Counted from the first letter of the stretch, positions 1-8,781 are shown. The stretch is 64,000 nucleotides of DNA from Oxalicibacterium solurbis (GCF_014635845.1 NZ_BMDP01000001.1:1085730-1149729), one strand, 5' to 3'. The notes: generated by a model not told the origin, from the sequence alone. Numbers and translations are program-made.

Positions 1-136
1 GAACGCTCCGCAGGTTTGCAATCGCATTTGTTTTTTTATTGACCGACATGGCAACGACAAACTCCGCGCCATGCGCTATCGACGGCGCCCTATCCGGCAC
101 CAAATCGAAAGCACACAACCACAAGCGACCAGCCAG

Positions 137-1132
137 ATGACCACCGATTCCACCTCCGCCGCACCTGCCGCTCCCGCCTACAATCCCAGCGAAAAACAGA
201 AGGGTGCGGCCAAGACCATCCGCATCCCGATCAAGGTGGTACAGGCCGAACGCCTGCCGAAACCAGACTGGATTCGCGTGAAGGCAGCGTCGCAATCGAC
301 CCGCTTCTACGAAATCAAGGACATCCTGCGCGAGCACAAGCTGCACACCGTGTGCGAAGAAGCCAGTTGCCCCAACATCGGCGAATGCTTCGGCAAGGGC
401 ACCGCGACCTTCATGATCATGGGCGACAAGTGCACGCGTCGCTGCCCGTTCTGCGACGTCGGCCACGGCCGCCCCGATCCCCTCGACGTCAACGAACCGG
501 AAAATCTGGCGAAGACGATCGCCGCGCTGCGCCTGAACTACGTCGTCATCACCTCGGTCGATCGCGATGACCTGCGCGACGGCGGTGCCGGCCATTTTGC
601 CGCCTGCATCGATCGCGTGCGCGAACTGTCGCCGAACACGCAGATCGAAATCCTCGTGCCCGACTTCCGCGGCCGCATGGATCGTGCGCTGGAAATCCTG
701 AAGGCCGCGCCACCGGACGTGATGAACCACAATCTCGAAACCGCGCCGCGCCTTTACAAGGAAGCGCGCCCCGGTTCCGACTACCTGTATTCGCTGAATC
801 TGCTGAAGCGCTTCAAGGACCTGCATCCGGAAGTGCCGACCAAGTCCGGCATCATGGTCGGCCTCGGTGAAACCGACGAAGAAGTGTTGCAGGTGATGCG
901 CGACATGCGCGAACACAATGTCGACATGCTGACCATCGGCCAGTACCTGATGCCGAGCGGCGACCACTTGCCGGTGCGCCGCTACGTGCATCCGGACACC
1001 TTCAAGATGTACGAGGAAGAAGCCTACAAGATGGGATTCAAGCATGCGGCTGTCGGCGCGATGGTGCGTTCCAGCTACCACGCGGATCAGCAGGCGCATG
1101 GCGTGACGACGGCGATATTGCCGACCAACTAA
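137..1132 (+). CDS. lipA: Lipoyl synthase
   Basis: Radical SAM enzyme that inserts two sulfurs into protein-bound octanoyl groups to make lipoyl cofactor for the 2-oxoacid dehydrogenases and the glycine cleavage system. Both iron-sulfur sites are visible: the auxiliary cluster cysteines C73, C78 and C84 ([12 protein letters not shown]) and the radical SAM motif CTRRCPFC with C99, C103 and C106. About 331 residues, normal for the family. The frame is also open upstream with an ATG at 71, but the ATG at 137 gives the usual short, Ala/Pro-rich N-terminus; neither has a strong ribosome site. lipB, often next to lipA, could not be recognised in the 136 bases before it. Confidence 0.95.
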   Translation: MTTDSTSAAPAAPAYNPSEKQKGAAKTIRIPIKVVQAERLPKPDWIRVKAASQSTRFYEIKDILREHKLHTVCEEASCPNIGECFGKGTATFMIMGDKCTRRCPFCDVGHGRPDPLDVNEPENLAKTIAALRLNYVVITSVDRDDLRDGGAGHFAACIDRVRELSPNTQIEILVPDFRGRMDRALEILKAAPPDVMNHNLETAPRLYKEARPGSDYLYSLNLLKRFKDLHPEVPTKSGIMVGLGETDEEVLQVMRDMREHNVDMLTIGQYLMPSGDHLPVRRYVHPDTFKMYEEEAYKMGFKHAAVGAMVRSSYHADQQAHGVTTAILPTN

Positions 1133-1210
1133 ACGCGCAGTCCGTAACGCACGACAGAGCCGGCATCCAACCCGCTTCGGTAGAGCACTTTCAGGAAATG
1201 CCGGCAATCC

Positions 1211-1849
1211 CTATCTTTGCAATCGCGACGCCGTGAATTTCCTGTAGTACTCGATCTCGCTGTATACGTTCCGCTTCTGGCGGGCTTTCAGCGTCTCTTC
1301 GCCATTGACCCGCCAATGCATCAGCGTCATGTCGGCCGGTTGCATGCCGGCTTCGCAGGCGCCGAGATGCTGCATCTGCGTGACGAAGCGGCCGTCGCTC
1401 TCCACCAGATTGTCGCGATTGGCGATGACGGATTCGGCCTGCGTCCTGTCGTCGGCAACGAAGGTCGTGGTGTGCCGGATATCCGTCTTGCCTGTCTTGT
1501 TTTCGATCGGAGAAGGGCCGGCGCAGTGCATGCTCCAGGACAGCGTATTTTCTGCAAACGCCGGTTGCGGGTCTTCGCAAGTTTCGTTAAGGCCGGCAAC
1601 GCTCGCCTGCTGTTCATACACTTCCAGCGCATGCAATGCGCGATCGGCCTTTGCATCGAGGCAGACGTTCCAGATCTTCTGGATTTCAAAGGTGGTCTTG
1701 CCGTCGCTGATCGTTCCGCTCCGATCGATGCGCCACAATCCTTCGGCGCGCGCCGGCAGGTTTGCCGGCAGATCGAAGCCGAACGCGAAGGAAGCGCAAG
1801 CCAGAGAAACCGTTCCCGCCAGCATGGATAATCGGTGAGCGCGGCGCAT
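1211..1849 (-). CDS. Exported DUF3617-like protein (second of two paralogues)
   Basis: About 212 residues with an N-terminal signal peptide ending near an Ala-Phe-Gly stretch, followed by the DUF3617-type opening PARAEGLWRIDRSGT. It contains several cysteines likely paired in the periplasm. The function of this family is unknown. It is clearly related to the gene directly upstream: both share the pattern NLPAR/NMPAR-x-GLW and CLDA-ADRAL-L. Its ATG at 1849 overlaps the TGA of the upstream gene by one base; a GTG at 1852 is an alternative start. The pair must be translationally coupled. No enzymatic motif was seen. Confidence 0.75.
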   Translation of the reverse strand: MRRAHRLSMLAGTVSLACASFAFGFDLPANLPARAEGLWRIDRSGTISDGKTTFEIQKIWNVCLDAKADRALHALEVYEQQASVAGLNETCEDPQPAFAENTLSWSMHCAGPSPIENKTGKTDIRHTTTFVADDRTQAESVIANRDNLVESDGRFVTQMQHLGACEAGMQPADMTLMHWRVNGEETLKARQKRNVYSEIEYYRKFTASRLQR

Positions 1850-2514
1850 CACATCGGCCCCAGGCGTCGGTTGATCTCGATGCCTTCATTCAGCAGCTTC
1901 TTCACCACTTTCAGAGATTCGTAGATATTGTCGTACTCGCCCTTTTCCCGCTTGCCGGGGCGATCCATGATGCCATCGCCGGGTTTTTGATCGGCTGCGC
2001 ATTCGCCTATCCAGCGCTGCTCCTCAACCATGCGGCTTTCGCCGGAGAACAGCATGTCGCGCGCTGTATCGTGCTCTTCCAGCACGACATGGCTGTCGCT
2101 TTCAAACGTGTACTTCCAGCGGAAATCCTTGCCGGCATCTTCGGCATCCGTCTGCGAATTGGTCCTGCACAGCATCTCGCCGCTCAGGACATTGCCGGCC
2201 TGGTCGAAGCGGGGTGTCTGACAAGTCAGGTCGGGGTACACGACCTGCAATTCCTTGCGCAGGATGAAGAGTTCGTGCAAGGCCCGGTCCGCGCGCGCAT
2301 CCAGACAATACTGCTCTTTCGACTGGACCGTTCCCAAGCCATCCATGGTGCCGGTCATCACGATCTCCCACAGACCGGGCTTGCGGGCCGGCATGTTTTC
2401 GGGGAAGTCGTAGGCTGCCGCCGGCAATACGACGAGCACACACCAGCTCAAGCCGGCGAAGGATTTCACCACGATGTTCGGCAGTCTTTCGTATCGCAAT
2501 TCGTCTCCTTCCAT
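1849..2514 (-). CDS. Exported DUF3617-like protein (first of two paralogues)
   Basis: Up to 221 residues. A hydrophobic signal segment (SWCVLVVLPAAAYDF) precedes the conserved PARKPGLWEIVMTGT block typical of DUF3617 proteins, and four or more cysteines follow. The first ATG is at 2514, but a GGAG lies just inside the frame and a TTG at 2499 follows it at good spacing, so the true start may be 2499. The 3' end overlaps the next paralogue. The two genes look like a tandem duplication that has diverged well beyond simple copy identity. Function unknown; a periplasmic or secreted role is inferred only from the signal peptide. Confidence 0.75.
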   Translation of the reverse strand: MEGDELRYERLPNIVVKSFAGLSWCVLVVLPAAAYDFPENMPARKPGLWEIVMTGTMDGLGTVQSKEQYCLDARADRALHELFILRKELQVVYPDLTCQTPRFDQAGNVLSGEMLCRTNSQTDAEDAGKDFRWKYTFESDSHVVLEEHDTARDMLFSGESRMVEEQRWIGECAADQKPGDGIMDRPGKREKGEYDNIYESLKVVKKLLNEGIEINRRLGPM

Positions 2515-2588
2515 TCGGTCTCCGCCTTGCGGCAGTCATCCGGCGATCATCATGTCCGTGCCATGAAACAGGCGAACAAACGTTAAAT

Positions 2589-2619
2589 ATTATAAACATA
2601 ATAAGTAACATATTTTCAA
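2589..2619 (-). promoter_or_regulatory. Candidate promoter of the DUF3617 pair
   Basis: On the minus strand a TTGAAA (2619-2614) is followed after 19 bases by a perfect TATAAT (2594-2589), about 75 bases before the first DUF3617 start, in a strongly AT-rich stretch. Spacing is longer than the ideal 17. Confidence 0.4.
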
Positions 2620-2691
2620 CACGTACCTGATTGGCATCGCCGAACGGCTGCTCCATGCGCCAGCCTTATACGCCAGCCCCACCGCTCGGCA

Positions 2692-3459
2692 TCACATTGC
2701 CTTGACCTCACCGCCATCGATGCGCAGTGTCGATCCGGTCATCCATTTCGCGACCGGCGATACGAGAAAGGCCATCAGTTCGGCGATCTCTTCCGGCTGG
2801 CCGTAACGCGCGATGTCGGCTGCACCAAGAAATTTGGTCTTCGCCTCCTCCACCGACATGTTGTTCGCCGCCGACCATTTGTCGAGAAAAGCTTCGCGCC
2901 GGCCAGTCATCACCGGCCCCGGCAGCACGCTGTTGACCTGCACGCCGTCGTGAATGCCGCGTTCGGAAAACGCCTTCGCCAGCGACACGATTGCCGCATT
3001 GATCGCTGCCACGGCGGCGAACGCCGCCTTCGGCACATCGGCTGAATTGCCGGATGTCAGCACCACCGAACCTTGCGTCGCCTTCAATGCATCCCAAGCA
3101 CGTATCGTCAGCCGGCGTGCACCGTGGAATTTAAGCGCCATGCCGGCATCCCATTGCGCATCCGTCATCTGGAACAGATCGATCTGCGGCACGTCGCCGG
3201 CAATGTTGACCAGTGCGTCGATGCGGCCAAAGCGCGCCAGCGTCTGGTTGACGATACTGTCCGCAGCAGACGGTTCGCTCAAGTCGATCGCAATAACCAA
3301 TGCCTGCGCACCTGCCCTGCCCACTTCTTTCGCCGTGCCTTCCAGCTTGTCGGCATTGCGCGCGACCAGCACTACGTTGGCGAAATCCTTTGCGAGACGA
3401 ATCGCGGTTGCACGCCCAATACCCTGGCTGGCGCCTGTCACGATGACTGTTTTTTGCAT
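2692..3459 (-). CDS. SDR-family oxidoreductase with altered catalytic residues
   Basis: 255-residue Rossmann protein. The dinucleotide-binding motif TGASQGIG (residues 8-15) and the C-terminal SDR end (LRIDGG) are intact. The catalytic tetrad is not: the usual Tyr and Lys of YxxxK are Val150 and Asn154 (VAAINAAI), and the usual helix-4 Asn aligns with Lys110. Atypical SDRs with a VAAINxA segment exist in Burkholderiales, so this is a subgroup trait more than decay. It is the last gene of a minus-strand operon with a quinone-oxidoreductase-like protein and an alpha/beta hydrolase. Substrate unknown. Confidence 0.85.
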   Translation of the reverse strand: MQKTVIVTGASQGIGRATAIRLAKDFANVVLVARNADKLEGTAKEVGRAGAQALVIAIDLSEPSAADSIVNQTLARFGRIDALVNIAGDVPQIDLFQMTDAQWDAGMALKFHGARRLTIRAWDALKATQGSVVLTSGNSADVPKAAFAAVAAINAAIVSLAKAFSERGIHDGVQVNSVLPGPVMTGRREAFLDKWSAANNMSVEEAKTKFLGAADIARYGQPEEIAELMAFLVSPVAKWMTGSTLRIDGGEVKAM

Positions 3460-3522
3460 GATGTTTTTCCTGAATGTAATCGAATGAATGTTTGTCGAAT
3501 AAATGATGCGAACAGTGCGCCG

Positions 3523-4497
3523 TCAGTCCACCAGCACGACCATCTTTCCCTTGCCCTGATTGGCTTCCATCACGCGATGCGCTTCGTGGATTTCATTGAA
3601 ATGAAAAACGCGCGACGGCCTCGCGACATAGCGCCCTTCCGCCACGTCGCGTGCGATGTCCTGCAGCGGCACATCGGATAACGGGAATTGCGGTTCGCCG
3701 AACACGAAGCTGCCGAAGAAGGTCAGGTACACGCCGCTGGCCATCTGCAGCAGCGGATTGCAATCGGGAATCGGATCGAGTCCGCCCAGCCAGCCCGCCA
3801 GGCAGACGCGGCCGCCGCGCCGTACGATGTTCAGCGAATCCATCACGACGCTGTTGCCGACCAGATCGAGCACGGCGTCGATCCGCTTCGTATCGGGCAG
3901 TCGCGTCGATAATCCCGACCCTTCCAGTTCGCAGCGCGTGACGCCCAGGCTTTCCAGCATCGCGAAGCGTTCCTTGCTGCGTGTCGTCGCGATCACCTTC
4001 ACACCGGCGTTGACCGCCATGTTGATCGCCGCCTGGCCGAACGACGATGTCGCACCGCGAATCAGCAGCGTCTGACCCGTCTTGATTTCCAGGTTGCGGA
4101 ACAGGCAGGTCCACGCGGTCGCATAAGTTTCCGGCAGCGCCGCCAGCACTTCCCACGGCAGATCCGATTCGATCGACACGACGTTCTCGATCCGCACTTT
4201 CGTGTATTCGGCATAGCTGCCGTTGATCGTGCGCCCCAAGCCGCCCATCAGCGCCGCGACTTTCTGGCCGATATTGAATTCGCCGCCTGGACACGATTTG
4301 ACGATGCCCACGCACTCGATGCCGGGAACCGGCATTGATTCGGCCCATTCGCCGCGACGCATGTGCATCTCCGCATGATTCAAACCGAAAGCCTTGATCT
4401 CGATGACCACATGGCCGGCTTCCGCAGTCGGTTCTGGTAGTTCCTGATAGACCAGCCCCTCGACCGGGCCGTATTCCTTGATGACGATGGCGCGCAT
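3523..4497 (-). CDS. Zinc-independent MDR / quinone-oxidoreductase-like protein
   Basis: 324 residues of the medium-chain dehydrogenase family. It has the GroES-like N-terminal half and a nucleotide-binding half with GATSSFGQAAINMA near residue 148, the AxxGxxG-like loop of NADPH:quinone reductases. The catalytic zinc Cys/His set of classical alcohol dehydrogenases is absent, consistent with the QOR branch that reduces quinones or activated alkenes with NADPH. It sits between the hydrolase and the SDR, same strand, with short gaps, so co-transcription is likely. The electron acceptor cannot be told from sequence. Confidence 0.85.
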   Translation of the reverse strand: MRAIVIKEYGPVEGLVYQELPEPTAEAGHVVIEIKAFGLNHAEMHMRRGEWAESMPVPGIECVGIVKSCPGGEFNIGQKVAALMGGLGRTINGSYAEYTKVRIENVVSIESDLPWEVLAALPETYATAWTCLFRNLEIKTGQTLLIRGATSSFGQAAINMAVNAGVKVIATTRSKERFAMLESLGVTRCELEGSGLSTRLPDTKRIDAVLDLVGNSVVMDSLNIVRRGGRVCLAGWLGGLDPIPDCNPLLQMASGVYLTFFGSFVFGEPQFPLSDVPLQDIARDVAEGRYVARPSRVFHFNEIHEAHRVMEANQGKGKMVVLVD

Positions 4498-4548
4498 GCT
4501 GCACTCCTTTGATGATGAATTTTGAAATGGGATGAATGAAGAGCCGAA

Positions 4549-5418
4549 TTACGCCGCAGCGATCTGCTCCAACAGGAAGCTGCGGATTTCTCCGGCAATT
4601 TCTGTGGCATGCGTCTCCAGCGCAAAGTGACCGGTTTCGTAGAACACGACTTTTGCTTGCGGAATATCGCGCCTGAATGCTTCGGCGCCGGCCGGCAGGA
4701 AAAATGGATCGTTGCGCCCCCACACGGCCAGCAGCTTCGGCTGGTATTGGCGGAAATACGCCTGGAATTCGGGATACAGCGCGACGTTGTTTGCGTAATC
4801 GAGGAACAGATCGAGTTGCACTTCATGCGCGCCCGGCCGCGTCATGTAGAAATCGTCGAGCGAATAGCCGTCCGGCGACACCGCTTCCTTGTCGGTCACG
4901 CCATGCGTGTATTGCCACAACGTGGTTTCCGGTTGCAACAGCGCGCGCAACGCATCGCGATTGACCTGATTCGGTTCCTGCCAGTACTGGCGGATTGGAT
5001 TCCAGCCCTCGCTCAACCCTTCCAGATAGGCGTTGCCGTTCTGCGTGACGATCGCGGTGACGCGTTCCGGATGCTTCAGCGCAAGACGCAGGCCGACCGG
5101 CGAGCCGTAATCGAAGATGTAGATGCCGAAACGCTGCAGTTTCAGCTCATCGGTGAAGTGCGCAATTACATTTGCCAGATCATCGAAGGTGTAGGCGAAC
5201 TGTTCGCGCGGCAGCAATTGCGTCTGGCCGAAGCCGGGCAGGTCCGGCGCGATCAGGTGAAAGCGATCCGCCAGCAGCGGAATCAGGTCGCGGAACATGT
5301 GGCTGCTGCTCGGAAAACCGTGCAACAGCAGCAACACCGGATCGCCAGCGCGACCGGCTTCGCGATAGAAAACTTCCAGGCCATCGACGACGACTTTTTT
5401 ATGGCGGACTTGATACAT
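4549..5418 (-). CDS. Alpha/beta hydrolase, haloalkane dehalogenase / epoxide hydrolase type
   Basis: 289 residues. The oxyanion motif HGFPSSS is at residues 33-39. The nucleophile elbow is IFDYGSPVG with Asp103 in place of Ser, as in haloalkane dehalogenases and epoxide hydrolases. The acid lies in WGRNDPF and the catalytic His in ETGHF near the C-terminus. The ATG at 5418 is chosen because CTCAAGGAGCCTGTC lies directly before it; an in-frame start at 5472 has no such site. It is the first gene of the three-gene operon running to 2692. Substrate (epoxide, halide or ester) is undetermined. Confidence 0.88.
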   Translation of the reverse strand: MYQVRHKKVVVDGLEVFYREAGRAGDPVLLLLHGFPSSSHMFRDLIPLLADRFHLIAPDLPGFGQTQLLPREQFAYTFDDLANVIAHFTDELKLQRFGIYIFDYGSPVGLRLALKHPERVTAIVTQNGNAYLEGLSEGWNPIRQYWQEPNQVNRDALRALLQPETTLWQYTHGVTDKEAVSPDGYSLDDFYMTRPGAHEVQLDLFLDYANNVALYPEFQAYFRQYQPKLLAVWGRNDPFFLPAGAEAFRRDIPQAKVVFYETGHFALETHATEIAGEIRSFLLEQIAAA

Positions 5419-5743
5419 GACAGGCTCCTTGAGATGAACGATCGAATGAATAACCGGATAGGCAGTTGTCAAATAACTGCTTCAAGTACGGATTAGAGGT
5501 TATACATCACAACGTAACCTGTCAAACAAATTTTTAAGGGTTATCCAATCCGAAAAATTAAAACCAGCCACAATTTCATTAAAATCCCTTTATTTTCAAC
5601 AAATTATAAATATATTCCTTGTTGTTAAAATCTTGCATATTGCTATAACGCTTGCCGCCATTACTCTTAACCGACATAAAAGTAACTTCTATTTACAATT
5701 CAAATAAGTTACTATTTGATGTAACCAAACACAGGAGCTGCAC
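5419..5743. other. AT-rich divergent intergenic region
   Basis: 325 bases without a gene between the hydrolase operon and the CGNR regulator. It holds the hydrolase promoter and operator (5497-5525) and a second inverted repeat, AGTAACTT (5681-5688) with AAGTTACT (5706-5713), about 30 bases before the regulator start. GGTTA/TAACC elements recur at 5497, 5515, 5538, 5668 and 5720. This layout suits autoregulation plus control of the divergent operon; the binding protein is inferred, not shown. Confidence 0.5.
5497..5525 (-). promoter_or_regulatory. Candidate promoter with overlapping operator for the hydrolase operon
   Basis: On the minus strand a perfect TTGACA (5525-5520) is followed by TATAAC (5504-5499). 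An inverted repeat AGGTTA-N12-TAACCT (5497-5520) fills the spacer, where a repressor would block RNA polymerase. The 15-base spacer is shorter than ideal, so an activator or DNA distortion may be needed. Confidence 0.5.
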
Positions 5744-6361
5744 ATGAAGGAAACGCTGCCGCCCGCGATCTTCATCGCCGATGCGCTCGGCCTGGATTTC
5801 CTCAATTCGGTCGCTACACCGCTGGATACGCCGGTCGAATGGCTGGGTTCCGGCGAGGATTTGCTGAACTGGCTGGCACAGGCGCAACTGGTGCCGCAGA
5901 AGGTGCTGGACGATTTCCGGCGCAGCGCCGGCCCCGGTGAACTGGATGCGATCGCCGCGCAGGCGCGCGGATTGCGCGAGTGGTTCCGGGGATTCGTGCT
6001 GGCGCACAAGGGCGAGGCCTTGCCGAAAACGGCGTTGCGCGAACTGGAACCGCTGAATCGCATCCTGGCGCGCGATGAAGGTTTCGCGCAAATCACGGAA
6101 ACGGATACGGACGACAAACCCGGCGTGGCATGGCAACGCGAGCGGCGCTGGCGCTCGCCCGAATCGCTGCTGCTACCGATCGCCGAGGCGATGGCGCGCG
6201 TCGTCTGCGAAGAGAATTTCAGCTACGTCAAAGCCTGTGAAGGTCATGCATGCACGCTGCTGTTCGCAGACAAGACCCGCGGCCATGCGCGACGCTGGTG
6301 CAGCATGGCGATCTGCGGCAATCGCGCAAAGCAGGCGGCACATCGCGCCCGCAAGACCTGA
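5744..6361 (+). CDS. CGNR zinc-finger regulator (ABATE domain protein)
   Basis: 205 residues. The N-terminal region resembles the ABATE ligand-binding-type domain (IADALGLDFLNSVATP) and the C-terminus is a CGNR zinc finger: C165, C170, C186 and C191, the last in the signature CGNR (191-194), followed by basic residues. Such proteins are presumed DNA-binding regulators of stress or catabolic genes. A ribosome site (caggagctgcac) precedes the ATG. Transcribed away from the hydrolase operon, it is the likely local regulator. It ends just before a strong terminator. Confidence 0.88.
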   Translation: MKETLPPAIFIADALGLDFLNSVATPLDTPVEWLGSGEDLLNWLAQAQLVPQKVLDDFRRSAGPGELDAIAAQARGLREWFRGFVLAHKGEALPKTALRELEPLNRILARDEGFAQITETDTDDKPGVAWQRERRWRSPESLLLPIAEAMARVVCEENFSYVKACEGHACTLLFADKTRGHARRWCSMAICGNRAKQAAHRARKT

Positions 6362-6391
6362 GTCATTCAGCGGACATCTTGCCTCTTCCAG

Positions 6392-6422
6392 TAAAAACGG
6401 CTCCTTGCGGGAGCCGTTTTTA
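6392..6422. terminator. Bidirectional rho-independent terminator
   Basis: Perfect 13-bp stem (6392-6404 with 6410-6422) around a 5-base loop, with A and T runs forming the outer stem. It serves the CGNR gene on the plus strand and the DUF417 gene on the minus strand. Confidence 0.85.
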
Positions 6423-6441
6423 CTATCGAAAGTCGTTCGCG

Positions 6442-6933
6442 TCATGCCGCACGCAACGATACCGCGTGCTTCACATCCTGCTTCAACAGATAAATCGAGG
6501 CAGCGAGCAGGACGACGTCCTTCATCAGGAACGGCACATTGCCGACCATCGCCGGAAAGCCACCGGCCGATTCCGCCCAGCCGCCCGGCATGAAAGGAAT
6601 GATGGTGACCGTCATGACGAACGTCACGACCGAACCGAGTGCGCCGAGAATGCCAAGGCGGCGATGCCAGAATCCCAGGAAGATCAGTGCGCCGAACGTC
6701 CATTCCGCCACACCCAGAAACCAGCTTGCACCGCGAATACCGAAGACCGGATACATCCACGAAATCAGCGGGCCGTTGCTGATGAACGGAATCAGGATCT
6801 GCGCTTCGTATTCGAACCATTTCTGGTAACCGAAAAAGAAGAACATGATGACCATGGATGCACGCACGACGTGCAGATCGAGATCCTTTTTCAACAGGCC
6901 GGAACGGCCCAGAGTGTCGACGACGAATTGCAT
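6442..6933 (-). CDS. DUF417 / YkgB (RclC-like) inner-membrane protein
   Basis: 163 residues with about four membrane segments. Family features include FFFGYQKWFEYEA at the first helix, FGIRGASWFLGVAEW and MPGGWAESAGGFP. E. coli YkgB (RclC) of this family belongs to the reactive-chlorine resistance operon rclABC. Here it follows an AhpD-like gene on the same strand and lies near an RclR-like regulator, which supports an oxidant-stress role. The biochemical activity of the family is unknown. Confidence 0.8.
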   Translation of the reverse strand: MQFVVDTLGRSGLLKKDLDLHVVRASMVIMFFFFGYQKWFEYEAQILIPFISNGPLISWMYPVFGIRGASWFLGVAEWTFGALIFLGFWHRRLGILGALGSVVTFVMTVTIIPFMPGGWAESAGGFPAMVGNVPFLMKDVVLLAASIYLLKQDVKHAVSLRAA

Positions 6934-7040
6934 TTGTTTTCCCTTTGCTGCGATAAACGATGTTGCTTGTGATTGTGTTTGCGGCTGTCATGAAATCGGC
7001 GAACGCCGGCAGGACGTTCGCCGCGGGTGACGCACGCAGA

Positions 7041-7580
7041 TCAACGCGGTGTGACAGGGAAATCCACTGTCGTGTCGTTGATGCGGTTGAAGACGTTGGT
7101 GAAAATCACCAGCGAAATCGCGAAGCTGATTTCAACCAGCTGGCGATCGGTATAACCGGCGGCCTTGATCGCATCGAATTCCGCTGCCGGAATCGTGCCG
7201 CTGGTCTGGACCAGGATGCGCACCAGATGGATCAGTGCGTCGCGCTTGGCGTCACCGGTCGGTTCGCCGCGACGGATCTTGCCGATCACATCCTGCGGCA
7301 GGCCGACCATCTTGCCGATGACCGTGTGCGCGGCTTCGCAGTAATCGCAACCGGTCAGCACGCTGACGAGCAGCTTGATGGTTTCCTGGTCCTTCTTGTC
7401 CAGCGTGCCGGCAGCCAGTGCGCCTTCGGCGGCGAGCACCGCTTTCAATGCTTCCGGGCCGTGTGCGCCGACCGCGACAAACAGGTTCGGCACGCTGCCG
7501 ATGGATTTGCGGATATGTGCGTAGACTTCTGCAGTTGCGCCGGTTGCCGATTCGATGGCTGGGGTGTTGATACGGTCCAT
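7041..7580 (-). CDS. Carboxymuconolactone decarboxylase-family (AhpD-like) protein
   Basis: 179 residues. The redox motif C78-x2-C81-x3-H85 (GCDYCEAAH) is the AhpD peroxidatic/proton-relay signature, so a peroxidase or disulfide reductase activity is more likely than ring decarboxylation. The ATG at 7580 is preceded by AAAAGGAGTTTCACC; the open frame extends to 7598 without a better site. It heads a two-gene operon with the DUF417 protein and diverges from an AraC-family regulator. Confidence 0.88.
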   Translation of the reverse strand: MDRINTPAIESATGATAEVYAHIRKSIGSVPNLFVAVGAHGPEALKAVLAAEGALAAGTLDKKDQETIKLLVSVLTGCDYCEAAHTVIGKMVGLPQDVIGKIRRGEPTGDAKRDALIHLVRILVQTSGTIPAAEFDAIKAAGYTDRQLVEISFAISLVIFTNVFNRINDTTVDFPVTPR

Positions 7581-7598
7581 GGTGAAACTCCTTTTCAA

Positions 7599-7709
7599 AA
7601 CAGTTGTTGTGGAGTCGTCACTTTAGGGAAGCGAAATGAGTTTTATAAGATTTAAAATACTCAATAAAATATCGATTCGTCTCACATCATTTTGCACAGG
7701 GAGAACCGC
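7599..7709. promoter_or_regulatory. Divergent control region between AhpD-like and RclR-like genes
   Basis: About 110 AT-rich bases hold both promoters. An imperfect palindrome GAGTTTTA...AAAATACTC spans 7638-7662 and is a candidate binding site for the AraC-type regulator. No textbook -35/-10 pair stands out. Confidence 0.4.
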
Positions 7710-8657
7710 ATGTCGCCACCCATCGACTGGCTGAGCCGCTTGCTGAACATGATTCCGGTCAGCGGCAGGCTGGAAATCCGCTGCGCCTACGGCGCGCCGT
7801 GGCGCGTCGGCTACGAGCCGTCGCCGCCGGGCGAACTGCCGTATCACGTGATCGTCGGCGGCAGCGCCATCCTGGAAGCGCCCGGCGAGCCGGTACGTCC
7901 ATTGCAAACCGGCGACATCGTGATCCTGCCGCACGGTGCACCGCACGTCCTGCACGACGGCAGCGGCGTGCCGCCGGGGCCGGCCACCAAGCGGCCGGGA
8001 CTGAACCTGACGATCACCGAAAACGGCGGCAACGGCGAACGGCTCGACATGTTGTGCGGCCGCTTCATCGTCGAACGGCCGCACGACAAGCTGCTGCGCG
8101 AATATCTGCCTCCGCTGCTGGTGGTGCCAGCCGGCCGCGAAGCGGCCTCGTCTTCGCCGACCGGCGCGCAACTGGCCGGGCTGGTGGCGATGATGCGCGC
8201 CGAAGCCGGCAACGAGAACATCGGCGGCAATGCGATGCTGAATGCCTTGTCGGCCGCATTGTTCACGCTGACGCTGCGCTTCGCCGGCGAAGCGGCGCAG
8301 ACGCCGTCCGGCCTGCTGGCGCTGGCCGGCAATCCGCGTCTGGCACCAGCGCTGTCGGCGCTGTTCCACGAACCGGAGAAACCGTGGACGCTGCCGGAAC
8401 TGGCCGCGCTGTGCAATATGTCGCGCGCCACCTTCGCCCGCCATTTCCAGGAAAGCATGGGCCGTTCGGCCAGCGACATGCTGACCGATATCCGCATGAC
8501 GCTGGCAGCGAATGCATTGCGCAAGCCATCGGCTTCCGTTTCCGTCGTGTCGGAGACGGTCGGCTACCAGTCGGAAGCCTCGTTCCAGCGTGCCTTCAAG
8601 CAGCACATGGGCATGACGCCGGCGCGCTGGAAGCGGCAGGAAGCGGTGGCAAACTGA
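7710..8657 (+). CDS. AraC-family regulator, RclR-like
   Basis: 315 residues: an N-terminal cupin (roughly 5-150; IVILPHGAPHVLH) and a C-terminal double helix-turn-helix (about 215-310; SRATFARHFQ and VGYQSEASFQRAFKQHMG). It aligns by eye with E. coli RclR, including Cys25 (LEIRC) and Cys116 (LDMLCGRF), at the places of the two HOCl-sensing cysteines of RclR. The ATG at 7710 follows cagggagaaccgc. It likely activates the divergent AhpD/DUF417 operon in response to oxidants; the ligand is inferred from homology. Confidence 0.85.
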   Translation: MSPPIDWLSRLLNMIPVSGRLEIRCAYGAPWRVGYEPSPPGELPYHVIVGGSAILEAPGEPVRPLQTGDIVILPHGAPHVLHDGSGVPPGPATKRPGLNLTITENGGNGERLDMLCGRFIVERPHDKLLREYLPPLLVVPAGREAASSSPTGAQLAGLVAMMRAEAGNENIGGNAMLNALSAALFTLTLRFAGEAAQTPSGLLALAGNPRLAPALSALFHEPEKPWTLPELAALCNMSRATFARHFQESMGRSASDMLTDIRMTLAANALRKPSASVSVVSETVGYQSEASFQRAFKQHMGMTPARWKRQEAVAN

Positions 8658-8781
8658 TGTCGATTTGCGACACGGCCGGCGACGGGTAGCCGCGCAAATC
8701 TTCTACAATGGCGGGTTCTTAAAAAACGGCGCACCAGCCAGCACCCATCACGCCGGACCAACGCAATCAGGGAAGACATCC

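Noticed and set aside
1..136. lipB C-terminus upstream of lipA
   Set aside because: None of the three frames encodes a recognisable octanoyltransferase end; the region is too short to call.
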